Source: Compostimonas suwonensis
GTDB lineage: Bacteria > Actinomycetota > Actinomycetes > Actinomycetales > Microbacteriaceae
Assembly: GCF_002797855.1 (NCBI RefSeq)
Contig: NZ_PGFB01000003.1
Location: 62,001 to 126,000, forward strand
Direction of reading: 5' to 3'
DNA: 64,000 nucleotides
The notes below the pieces were generated by a model that was given only the letters and a program-made list of their open reading frames with translations, made no database searches and was not told where the DNA came from. This document shows positions 53,916 to 61,749 of this stretch, piece after piece. Made by a program: the position numbers and the translations under genes. Position 1 is the stretch's first letter. Every line of letters starts with the position of its first letter.

Positions 53916-54692
53916 ATGGAAGTTCTCATCCTGCCCACCCCGGAGGAGGTCGGCCGCGTGGCCGCCGACCGGATCACCTCGGTCGTTCGCGCGAAGCCCG
54001 GCGCCGTGCTCGGCCTGGCCACGGGCTCCTCCCCGCAGGCGATCTACGCCGAGCTCGCGCGTCGGGTGCGCGACGGGTCGCTCGATCTTGCTCTCACCCG
54101 GGCTTTCGCGCTCGACGAATACGTCGGGCTGCCCGTCGATCATCCGCAGAGCTACGCCGCCGTCATCGCGAGGGATGTCGTGGGGCCGCTCGGCATGGAT
54201 CCGCAACGCGTGCGCGTGCCCGACGGCCTGAGCGAGGATGTCGAGCGCACGACCGCCGAGTACGAGCTCGCGATCGCCCGTGCCGGTGGCATCGACATCC
54301 AGCTGCTCGGCATCGGCGCGAACGGCCACATCGGCTTCAACGAGCCGACCTCCTCGCTCGCCTCCCGCACGCGCATCAAGACGCTCGCCCCGCAGACCCG
54401 GGCCGACAACGCGCGCTTCTTCGCCTCGCTCGACGAGGTGCCGATGCACTGCATCACACAGGGACTCGGCACGATCCTCGACGCGCGCGAGCTGCTGCTC
54501 GTGGCCCAGGGCGAGGGCAAAGCGGATGCCGTGGCCCACGCGGTCGAGGGCCCCGTCTCGAGCATGTGGCCGGCCTCGGCGCTGCAACTGCACCCGCACG
54601 CCACGGTCATCCTCGACGAGCCCGCCGCCTCCCGCCTCGCTCTCGCCGACTACTACCGCTACACGGCCGCCCACAAGCCGCCCGCCTCGTAG
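53916..54692 (+). CDS. nagB: glucosamine-6-phosphate deaminase
   Basis: The 258-residue enzyme turns GlcN-6-P into fructose-6-phosphate and ammonia. It shows L-G-L-A-T-G-S-S-P near the start, L-D-E-Y-V-G-L for the catalytic Asp, and G-I-G-A-N-G-H-I-G-F-N-E-P with the catalytic His. Length fits NagB. It has its own near-leaderless promoter 42 bases after the kinase. It is convergent with nagA across hairpin A. Confidence 0.96.
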   Translation: MEVLILPTPEEVGRVAADRITSVVRAKPGAVLGLATGSSPQAIYAELARRVRDGSLDLALTRAFALDEYVGLPVDHPQSYAAVIARDVVGPLGMDPQRVRVPDGLSEDVERTTAEYELAIARAGGIDIQLLGIGANGHIGFNEPTSSLASRTRIKTLAPQTRADNARFFASLDEVPMHCITQGLGTILDARELLLVAQGEGKADAVAHAVEGPVSSMWPASALQLHPHATVILDEPAASRLALADYYRYTAAHKPPAS

Positions 54693-54700
54693 CCCGCGTT

Positions 54701-54766
54701 CGCGGCGCACGCTCTTCGTCGCGGCGCACACTCCTCGGTGCGCCCCGACGAACAACGTGCGCCGCG
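54701..54766. terminator. long intergenic hairpin, family A copy 2
   Basis: Arms at 54701-54728 and 54739-54766 pair at 25 of 28 positions. Length, loop size and most bases equal those of the element at 29-94, including the same C/G mismatch in the stem. It lies between the convergent nagB and nagA genes and can end both. Confidence 0.7.
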
Positions 54767-54792
54767 ACGGCGCCAAGCCGAGCCCGGGCGGC

Positions 54793-55950
54793 TCAGGCGG
54801 TGGCGAGGGAGAGCTCGGTGCCCGCAGCCCAGACGCGCTGCACCTGCCACTCGGGGGAGAGCAGCACGAGGTCGGCGGCGTAGCCGGGGCGCAGGTAGCC
54901 GAGCTCGTCGTCGAGGCCGAGCACGCGTGCGGGCGTGGCGGTGAGCGCCTCGACGGCGGCGACCGGCTCGATGCCGGTCGTGACGACCGCGCAGTGCAGC
55001 GCCGAGTCCTGCGTGAGCGTCGAGCCCGCGATCGTCGAGGTGCCGGAGAGCATCGCGATGCCGCCCTCGACGGTGACGTTGAGCGAGCCGAGACGGTAGT
55101 TGCCGTCGACCGAGCCGGCCGCGGCCATGGCGTCGGTGATGAGCGCCACACGGCCGGGGGCCGCGCGGAAGGTCATGGCCGCGACATCCGGGTGCACGTG
55201 GTTGCCGTCGAGCACGAGCTCGATCGTCACGCGCTGGTCGTGGAAGGCGGCGATGACCGGCCCGGGCGAGCGGTGATGGATGCCGGGCATCGCGTTGAAG
55301 GCGTGCGTGAGCAGCCGCGCTCCCCGCTCGAAGGCATCCCGGGCGAGGTCGTAGTCGGCGTTCGTGTGACCGATGGCGACGATGACGCCGGCGTCGACGA
55401 AGGCGCCGATCGCGTCGAGGGCTCCGGGCAGCTCCGGGGCGATCGTGATCTGGCGCACGGTGCCGCGGCCGGCGGCGAGCAGCGACTCGATCTCGGCCGG
55501 GTCGGGGGCGTGCAGGAAGGCGGGGTTGTGCGCCCCGCGACGCTCCACCGAGAGGAAGGGCCCCTCGAGGTGCGTGCCGAGCACGAGCGGGTCGTGCTCG
55601 ACGAGGCCGGCGACGACCCCGAGGCTCTGCTCGAGACGCTCGAGCGGATTGGCGACGAGGCTGATCACGGAGCGGGTCGTGCCGTGGGCGCGATGGGTCG
55701 CCAATGCGGCACTGATCTCGTCGACCCCGTTGTCGTAGGCGTGCCCGCCGCCGCCGTGGCCGTGCAGGTCGATGAAGCCGGGGGTCAGGATGGCGCCGCC
55801 CGCGTCGACGAGACGGGCGTCGTCGGCGAAATCCCGCCAGCTCTGACCGGTGCCCACGCGGGTGATCGTCTCACCCTCGATCGTGAGCCAGTAGCCGTCG
55901 AACGCGCCGTCGGCGTCGATCTTGCGGGCACCGTGCACGAGGATGGTCAC
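54793..55950 (-). CDS. nagA: N-acetylglucosamine-6-phosphate deacetylase
   Basis: The 385-residue amidohydrolase removes acetate from GlcNAc-6-P. It shows P-G-F-I-D-L-H-G-H-G-G-G for metal binding, a central H-L-E-G-P-F, G-H-T-N-A-D-Y, and the catalytic Asp in L-I-T-D-A-M-A-A-A. The GTG start at 55950 overlaps the stop of the upstream gene (GTGA). Together with nagB it feeds amino sugars to glycolysis. Confidence 0.95.
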   Translation of the reverse strand: MTILVHGARKIDADGAFDGYWLTIEGETITRVGTGQSWRDFADDARLVDAGGAILTPGFIDLHGHGGGGHAYDNGVDEISAALATHRAHGTTRSVISLVANPLERLEQSLGVVAGLVEHDPLVLGTHLEGPFLSVERRGAHNPAFLHAPDPAEIESLLAAGRGTVRQITIAPELPGALDAIGAFVDAGVIVAIGHTNADYDLARDAFERGARLLTHAFNAMPGIHHRSPGPVIAAFHDQRVTIELVLDGNHVHPDVAAMTFRAAPGRVALITDAMAAAGSVDGNYRLGSLNVTVEGGIAMLSGTSTIAGSTLTQDSALHCAVVTTGIEPVAAVEALTATPARVLGLDDELGYLRPGYAADLVLLSPEWQVQRVWAAGTELSLATA

Positions 55951-56327
55951 GAATAGGCCTTGCGCCCGCTGAGAACGCCGCTCACGGCGGCGACGACCCC
56001 GAAGACGAGGGCGATGATCGGCTGGCCGATGCTCCACCAGGAGAGGGCCGCGGCGCCCATCACGAAGATCTCGACGAGTGCGCGGCCGAAAGGATCGAGG
56101 TGCACGACAGCCTTGGGGGAGACGAAGAGCGCCCAGAGCAGGATCGCGAAGGCGGGGGTCGCGATGCCGGCGAGGATGTTCCACGCGAACGGCCAGGCGA
56201 CGAAGCCCCAGAAGCCGAGCGAGAAGAAGGCGAAGAGCTCGAGCACAAAACGGAGCACGGCGCCAGCGCCGATGGCCGGGGTCTGGCGTTGCTGCTGCTC
56301 CACGAGGTCGAGTTTAGTGCGGCTCAT
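55947..56327 (-). CDS. YrdB-like (DUF2568) membrane protein
   Basis: The 126-residue protein has four membrane helices with motifs recalling YrdB/DUF2568: L-R-F-V-L-E-L, G-F-W-G-F, and L-W-A-L-F-V-S-P-K-A. The role is unknown. Its ATG overlaps the stop of purU and its stop overlaps the start of nagA, so it is in one leftward operon with them. Confidence 0.82.
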   Translation of the reverse strand: MSRTKLDLVEQQQRQTPAIGAGAVLRFVLELFAFFSLGFWGFVAWPFAWNILAGIATPAFAILLWALFVSPKAVVHLDPFGRALVEIFVMGAAALSWWSIGQPIIALVFGVVAAVSGVLSGRKAYS

Positions 56328-57229
56328 CGGAAGATGATGGTTCGCGCGCCGTCGAGCAGGACCCGGTCTTCGGCGAACCATTTGACGGCCTGCGTGAGGG
56401 TGCGCGACTCCTCGTCCTGCCCGATCGCCACGAGCTCCGAGGCCGAGCGGGAATGGTCGACCCGCACGACGTTCTGCTCGATGATCGGGCCCTCGTCGAG
56501 GTCGCTCGTCACGAAGTGGGCGGTCGCGCCGATGAGCTTGACGCCGCGTGCGTGCGCCTGCTTGTAGGGGTTCGCGCCCTTGAAGCCGGGCAGGAAGGAG
56601 TGGTGGATGTTGATGGCCCGCCCGCTCAGCCGCTCGCACAGCTCGGGGGAGAGGATCTGCATGTACCGGGCGAGCACGACGAGCTCGATGGTGTGCTCCT
56701 CGACGGCCTGCACGACCCGCTCTTCGAAGAGGGCCTTGCTCGCGGCATCCGTCACCGGGATCGACTCGAAGGGCACGCCGTAGAACCCGGCGAGGTCGCG
56801 CAGGGTGCCGTGGTTGCTGAGCACGAGCGGGATCTCGACCGGCAGCTGGCCGGCGCGCTGGCGGAACAGCAGGTCGTTGAGGCAGTGCGCGGCGGTGGAG
56901 GCGAGCACGAGGGTGCGCAGCGGGCGGCCGACCACGTCGAGCTGCCAGGTCATGTCGTAGCGCTCGGTCACGGGGCGCAGCGCGCTCTCGAACTCCTCGC
57001 GCCCGGTCGTCGTCTCGACCTGCAGGCGCATGAAGAAGCGGCCGGTGTCGGCGCTCGAGAACTGCTGGCTCTCGGTGATGTTGCCGCCCGCCGCGACGAC
57101 CGCGCCGCTGATCGCGTGCACGATGCCGGGGCCGTCGGCGCAGACGAGCGTGAGCACCCAGTGGGTGATGCGCTCGGCGTCATGGTGCGCGGGAACGGAG
57201 GCGACGGGGTCAGCCGCAGAAAAGCTCAT
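56324..57229 (-). CDS. purU: formyltetrahydrofolate deformylase
   Basis: The 301-residue enzyme hydrolyses 10-formyl-THF to formate and THF. The N-terminal ACT domain shows V-C-A-D-G-P-G-I-V-H-A-I-S, and the C-terminal formyltransferase-like domain has N-I-H-H-S-F-L-P-G-F-K-G and an L-D-E-G-P-I-I segment. I chose the ATG at 57229, which a leaderless promoter supports; another ATG lies two codons upstream. It is the first gene of the purU, YrdB-like, nagA operon. Confidence 0.95.
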   Translation of the reverse strand: MSFSAADPVASVPAHHDAERITHWVLTLVCADGPGIVHAISGAVVAAGGNITESQQFSSADTGRFFMRLQVETTTGREEFESALRPVTERYDMTWQLDVVGRPLRTLVLASTAAHCLNDLLFRQRAGQLPVEIPLVLSNHGTLRDLAGFYGVPFESIPVTDAASKALFEERVVQAVEEHTIELVVLARYMQILSPELCERLSGRAINIHHSFLPGFKGANPYKQAHARGVKLIGATAHFVTSDLDEGPIIEQNVVRVDHSRSASELVAIGQDEESRTLTQAVKWFAEDRVLLDGARTIIFR

Positions 57230-57235
57230 TGGCAT

Positions 57236-57241
57236 AGGGTA
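57236..57241 (-). promoter_or_regulatory. leaderless promoter -10 of purU
   Basis: Read leftwards, TACCCT lies six bases before the ATG at 57229 and favours it over the ATG at 57235. Confidence 0.5.
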
Positions 57242-57396
57242 ACGCGCTGCGCGGCATGCTTTTCGCGCTGCTCGGCTACACTCGATACCGGTCGGTGGTT
57301 CCCACTCGGCCCTGGGCGCGCCCACGTGCGCGAAGTCGATCCGCCCCGGTCACCGTCAGCCCGTTGCGTGCGGATGCGCCATTCGTGAGCCATTTC

Positions 57397-58620
57397 ATGT
57401 CTGTCACCCAACGTTCCACATCCGTTCAGCCGAAGCCGTTTCCGTGGGTCGGCCTCATCGCGCTCTCGGCGGCGACCTTCCTCTCGGTCACGGGCGAGAT
57501 GATCCCCACGGGCCTGCTGCCCGACATGAGCGCATCGCTCGACGTCTCGGAGTCGCAGATCGGCCTGCTCGTGACCGTCTTCGCCTTCACGGTGGTCGTC
57601 TCGAGCGCGCCGCTCACGATGCTCACCCGGAGGATGCCGCGGCACGCCCTCATCGTCGGCGTGCTGTTCGTGCTCGCCGTCAGCAGCGTGCTCACGGCTC
57701 TCGCCCCCGGCTACGGCTTCGTCGTCGTCTCGCGTGTGATCGGCGGGCTCGCCCACGGCCTCTTCTGGTCGGTCGTCGGGGCGTACGCCGGCCACCTCGT
57801 GCCCAAGGAGCAGATCGGCCGGGCCGTCTCGATCACGATCAGCGGCGGCACTCTCGCGTTCGTGCTCGGCGTGCCGCTCGGCACGGCGCTCGGCCACGCC
57901 TTCGGCTGGCGTCTCGCCTTCGGCGCGCTCGCCGTGCTGCTCGTGGTGGGCGCCGTGCTCGTCTGGCGCTTCCTGCCCACGGTCGACAGAGCGGATGCCG
58001 CGGCCGAGGTCTCCGCGAACCCCGGGCGCCGCCGCGACAGCACCGTGTGGCCCGTGCTGCTCGTCTGCACGATCACCGCCATCACGATGACCGGCCACTA
58101 CGCCTTCTACACCTACATCGCGCCCTACCTGATCGACGTGGTCGGCGTCGACCCGGGCACCATCAGCACCCTGCTGTTCGGCTACGGCGTCGCGGGGGTC
58201 GGCGGTCTCGTGCTCGCCGGATCGGTGTTCGGCCCGAGGCCGCAGATCGGGCTCATCTCCGCCCTTCTCGTCTGCGGCGTCTTCGTCGCCGTGCTCGCGG
58301 CCGCGGCCTCCCTGCCCGTCGTCGCGATCGTCGCGTTCCTGCTCTGGGGCCTCGCCTTCGGCGCCCTTCCCCCACTCCTGCAGACGCGGCTCCTGCACAC
58401 GGCGTCCGCGGCGTTCCGCGACACCGCGAGCGCCATCTACACGACGGCCTTCAACGTGGGGATCGGCGCGGGCGCCCTCGTGGGCGCGCTCGCCTTCGAC
58501 GGTCTCGGCGTCGGGTTCGAGCCGTACGTCTACCTGGGCTTCGTGGCCGTGGCGCTGGTGCTCGTGCTGTCGACGACACGTCGTCGCCGGGTCGGGCCCG
58601 CGGCCGCGGCATCCGCCTGA
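57397..58620 (+). CDS. MFS sugar/drug efflux transporter
   Basis: The 407-residue protein has twelve membrane helices and belongs to the DHA1-like AraJ/NepI/PbuE group: T-G-L-L-P-D-M near residue 37 and R-x-I-G-G-L-A-H-G in helix four. The group exports sugars, purine nucleosides or drugs. The start is uncertain. The ATG at 57397 (MSVTQRS) fits the family length, but no clear ribosome site is seen; a GTG lies at 57385. TACACT at 57277-57282 may be its -10 box. It is divergent from purU. Confidence 0.85.
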   Translation: MSVTQRSTSVQPKPFPWVGLIALSAATFLSVTGEMIPTGLLPDMSASLDVSESQIGLLVTVFAFTVVVSSAPLTMLTRRMPRHALIVGVLFVLAVSSVLTALAPGYGFVVVSRVIGGLAHGLFWSVVGAYAGHLVPKEQIGRAVSITISGGTLAFVLGVPLGTALGHAFGWRLAFGALAVLLVVGAVLVWRFLPTVDRADAAAEVSANPGRRRDSTVWPVLLVCTITAITMTGHYAFYTYIAPYLIDVVGVDPGTISTLLFGYGVAGVGGLVLAGSVFGPRPQIGLISALLVCGVFVAVLAAAASLPVVAIVAFLLWGLAFGALPPLLQTRLLHTASAAFRDTASAIYTTAFNVGIGAGALVGALAFDGLGVGFEPYVYLGFVAVALVLVLSTTRRRRVGPAAAASA

Positions 58621-58676
58621 CGCGTCGCGCGCCGGCCCCGGCGGACAGCCCTCGCCTCGGGTGGTCGCGGCGTCGC

Positions 58677-58734
58677 GCGAGTCGCGCCAGATCGTCGTCT
58701 GTGTGCTGTTTCAGAACGATGTGACGCGACTCGC
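58677..58734. terminator. intergenic hairpin between convergent genes
   Basis: Arms at 58677-58695 and 58716-58734 pair at 17 of 19 positions. The element lies between the convergent MFS and sigma-factor genes and can end both transcripts. Confidence 0.6.
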
Positions 58735-58742
58735 CCGGGCGA

Positions 58743-61007
58743 TCAGATCAGTCCGACCTGGACTCCGATGGCCGTGGCCGGCTGGATGCGCTCGGGATGC
58801 AGCGGGTCGACGTAGCTCGCGGTCAGGGTCACGGTGTGCGCCCAGAACGTGAACTCGGCCTCGAACACCGGTGACTCGCCCGGCGCGGGGGAGAGACAGG
58901 TCTTCGTTCCCCCGTCGAGCATGCAGACCTCGACCTGCGCGCCCTCCGGGTAGTCCAGCTGCATGACGATCGTCGACGACAGCCAGGGGAGGCTCGACCC
59001 GTTGGCCGGCGAGAGGATCGTCGGGCCCGCGGGCACGTCGAGCGTCAGCGGCGCGCTCGCCTCGGAGACGTTGCCCGAGGGGTCGGTCTGGAGCGCCCGC
59101 ACGAGGTACCGGCCGCCGGCCAGTGCGAGCGGCGATGCGACCCAGGTGCCCGCGTCGTCGGCCGTCGACGCCTCGATCGGTCGTCCGTCGATCTGCTGAG
59201 CGACGGGCACGCCGTCGATCGTCGTCACCTGGAAGGCGACCGTGGCGCCGGGCTCCGCGGTTCCGCGCAGCTCGGGGTACAGCCAGCTCGGGGCGTCGCC
59301 GGCGGTCACGACGGGAGGCAGGGCCTCGGTGTCGGCCGGCGGCTCCGGGTCGGTGGGCTCCTCGGGCTCCGTCGGGGTCTCCGGATCCGTCGGGGTCTCC
59401 GGGTCGGTGGGGGTCTCCGGGTCGACGGGCACTTCGGGGTCGGTCGGCGGGTCGACCGGAACCTCGGGGTCGACCGGCGTCTGCGGGTCGGCGGGCTCGT
59501 TCGGCACGACCGGTTTCTGCGGCTCCGTCGGCTTGACGGGGTCGGACGGCTTCACCGGGTCGTCGGGCACCGGCCGGGGGTCGCGCACGGGCGTGCGGGT
59601 GACGGGAGGCTCGGGAGCCACCGGCGCCTGCTCCACAACGGGAGGGACGACGGGGGGCTGCGGATCGGCCGCCGGCGCCTGAGAGCCGGTGTCATCCGCG
59701 TCGCTCGGCGCCTCGGCGGTGCCCTGCTCGGCGCCCGCGATCGGCTCCGAGGTGGGCGGCGCCCAGAGGGACGGGCCGAGGGTCACGGCTGCCGCGATGC
59801 CCGCGGCGACGAGGGCGGTCACGACGGTTCCGGCGATGACGCCCGTGGCGACGCTCGCGCCCGCTGCGGCGCCGGCTCCGGCAGCCGCACCGGCCGCGGC
59901 TCCGCCAGCCGCAGCTCCGCCGGCTCCAGCTCCGCCAGCCGCAGCTCCGCCGGCTCCAGCTCCGCCGGCTCCAGCTCCGCCGGCTCCAGCTCCGCCGGCT
60001 CCAGCTCCGCCGACTCCAGCGCCGCCGACTCCAGCGCCGCCGGATGCCCCGGCTCCGGCCCCCGCGCCGACTCCGGCCCCGACGGTCGTGCCCGTGCCGA
60101 CGACCGACGCCCCGCCCGCGCCCATGGCCATCGTCGCGACGGGCGCGCCGGCCTGCAGCCAGGCGAGGTAGCCGGTCGCGCCGGCGACGCCCGCTGCGAG
60201 GGGCAGCAGCACGAGGGCGAGACGGGAGTCGACATCCTTCGCCTCGGCGGCGACGATCGTGCACTTGGCGCAGCCGTCGAGGTGCGTCTCGATACGACGG
60301 GACTCGCGGATGCCGGTGCCGCCACGGGTGTACGCGGCGAGGCGTTCGATCGTCCACCGGCAGTCCGAGTCGGCCGGGGCGGCGTTGAGGTGCGACTGGA
60401 TCCAGGCCTGACGCAGGCCCTCGCGCGCCCGGTAGCAGAGGGCCGCGACCGCGTTCGCCTTCATGCCGAGCAGCGGGGCCATCTCCTGGGGGGTCATCCC
60501 CTCGACCTCGCTGTACCAGAGCGCCTCCTGCCAGCGGGTCGGAAGCGATTGGAACGCCCGGGCGGTGAGGCTCCTGTCGAGGGCCTCGAGGGTCTTCTCG
60601 TCGCTGAACGCGGGATCCTCGAACGACTCCAGGGTGTCGATCGACGTCTCCTGGCGTTTGCGGCCCCACTCGGCGGCGGTGTTGCGCACCGTCGTGAACA
60701 GGTACGGGCGGAACGCGCCCGTGGGCCCGCCGCCCTTCTGGATGGCCTGGAAGACCTTCGCGAACGCCTCGGAGACGAGGTCGTCGGGGTCGAGGCTCGA
60801 GGTGTACGAACGGGCGACCGTGCGCGCGGACTGCGCGTGCCTCGTCCAGAGCTCGGCGAAGGCCGCCGAGTCCCCGGAGCGCGTGAGCTCGATGAGCTCG
60901 GCGTCGCTCAGCCCATCGCCCGGTGCGCGGCGCAACGGCGGTCTGAGGGCCACAATCTCTCCGGGGGTTCGGGCGAAGGTGCGGCGATCGTCTCGATTTA
61001 ATGTCAT
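58743..61007 (-). CDS. giant ECF sigma factor with zinc finger, membrane and extracellular regions
   Basis: The protein of about 754 residues joins several parts. Sigma region 2 (residues 35-110, with D-P-D-D-L-V-S-E-A-F) and region 4 (about 150-195, L-P-T-R-W-Q-E-A-L-W) are followed by an anti-sigma-type zinc finger, H-L-D-G-C-A-K-C, near 250. Then come a hydrophobic segment, a Gly/Ala repeat, a second hydrophobic helix (about 405-430), a Pro/Thr/Asp-rich stalk and an outside region with Ig-like and cell-wall-protein features (about 570-754). The make-up is like actinobacterial ECF groups with long C-terminal extensions (such as ECF52). The ATG at 61007 is my choice; 61037 is another. Confidence 0.85.
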   Translation of the reverse strand: MTLNRDDRRTFARTPGEIVALRPPLRRAPGDGLSDAELIELTRSGDSAAFAELWTRHAQSARTVARSYTSSLDPDDLVSEAFAKVFQAIQKGGGPTGAFRPYLFTTVRNTAAEWGRKRQETSIDTLESFEDPAFSDEKTLEALDRSLTARAFQSLPTRWQEALWYSEVEGMTPQEMAPLLGMKANAVAALCYRAREGLRQAWIQSHLNAAPADSDCRWTIERLAAYTRGGTGIRESRRIETHLDGCAKCTIVAAEAKDVDSRLALVLLPLAAGVAGATGYLAWLQAGAPVATMAMGAGGASVVGTGTTVGAGVGAGAGAGASGGAGVGGAGVGGAGAGGAGAGGAGAGGAGAGGAAAGGAGAGGAAAGGAAAGAAAGAGAAAGASVATGVIAGTVVTALVAAGIAAAVTLGPSLWAPPTSEPIAGAEQGTAEAPSDADDTGSQAPAADPQPPVVPPVVEQAPVAPEPPVTRTPVRDPRPVPDDPVKPSDPVKPTEPQKPVVPNEPADPQTPVDPEVPVDPPTDPEVPVDPETPTDPETPTDPETPTEPEEPTDPEPPADTEALPPVVTAGDAPSWLYPELRGTAEPGATVAFQVTTIDGVPVAQQIDGRPIEASTADDAGTWVASPLALAGGRYLVRALQTDPSGNVSEASAPLTLDVPAGPTILSPANGSSLPWLSSTIVMQLDYPEGAQVEVCMLDGGTKTCLSPAPGESPVFEAEFTFWAHTVTLTASYVDPLHPERIQPATAIGVQVGLI
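59898..60046 (-). repeat. 15-base tandem repeats coding for Gly/Ala repeats
   Basis: About ten units of GCCGGCTCCAGCTCC or close variants run in frame through the sigma-factor gene and encode G-G-A-G-A on the minus strand. Unit number can vary without a frameshift. Confidence 0.75.
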
Positions 61008-61620
61008 CTCATCTGAGGAGACGACGAGATCGCACATCCATGACGCGGTTCGGGGGTATTTGCGGCTAATTCTACGCGTGAGGCCCTCTCAGGCCGCATC
61101 CGAGGGGGCTGGAACCCCGGTTTCACCCCCGTATCACCCCCGTATCACCCCCGAAAAGGGTTCAGGGGAGCCCGTCGAGACGATCGCGCAGAAATTTCTT
61201 GGAAAAAGTTCGCAAACCCGCGTCATAAACCCCGGGACCTCCCCTCTCTTAGTGCAGAGGCGAAGCCCAGATGCCAGGAGAGGCACATCTCCCTGACGGC
61301 GAAGCAGCCTTCACAGCACGGAGCCCTGGCGATGTGCTGAGCAAGACCATCGCGATCGACCCGAACGTCGCGAGGAGGCACCCGGTGAGCTAGGGGGAGC
61401 GCGAGAGCGCACTGGTTCCCGGGAAAAGTGTGGGGGTTGGGTGATCCGGGGGGACACCCAGCCCTCACTCTGCCTCGGCCAGGAGATACCCCGGTCGTCT
61501 GCTCGTGCCGCCGGGGTCACCCGCGCCCCGCCACCCGGCTCCGGGCCCCTCGGCGTCCGCCCGTCGTCTGCACCGGCCTTCCCGGCGTCTCCTCCGCCGA
61601 TCATCGCGACGCGCGGCTGC
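61008..61620. other. long non-coding stretch upstream of sigma factor and glyA
   Basis: No convincing gene is seen; the frames here have coding patterns unlike the neighbours. At 61118-61155 the 11-base unit (T/T)ATCACCCCCG occurs three times in slightly varied form, on the promoter side of the sigma gene. An AT-rich part lies near 61190-61235. The sigma-gene promoter should lie here but I cannot place it. Confidence 0.5.
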
Positions 61621-61626
61621 TAAACT
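61621..61626 (+). promoter_or_regulatory. -10 element of glyA-folD
   Basis: TAAACT would start transcription near 61633, at the first bases of the riboswitch. Confidence 0.55.
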
Positions 61627-61631
61627 CGCGG

Positions 61632-61703
61632 ATGTCGCGACTGGCGTTCAGATGGTCACCATCGGGGAGCGATTGACACGGATTCGGCCGTACGCCTGGG
61701 CCG
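61632..61703 (+). ncRNA. ZTP/ZMP riboswitch (pfl motif)
   Basis: The region shows the conserved parts of the pfl RNA in the right order. CGCGACTGGCG (61636-61646) forms the first domain. GGTCACC and CGGGGAGCG follow. CCGTACGCCTGGGC (61688-61701) is the second conserved domain. The class binds ZMP/ZTP, which builds up when 10-formyl-THF is short, and it switches on one-carbon genes. glyA and folD downstream are classic targets. The ribosome site AAGGAG lies at 61738-61743; the switching stem in between is not clear to me. Confidence 0.9.
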
Positions 61704-61749
61704 AAACGGATACCGTAGTTTCTGCCGCCATGTCACGAAGGAGCCAGTC

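Noticed and set aside
52883-60046. Tandem repeats as possible CRISPR arrays
   Set aside because: The 15-base units at 52883 and 59898 are in frame inside genes, have no spacers, and no cas genes are near.
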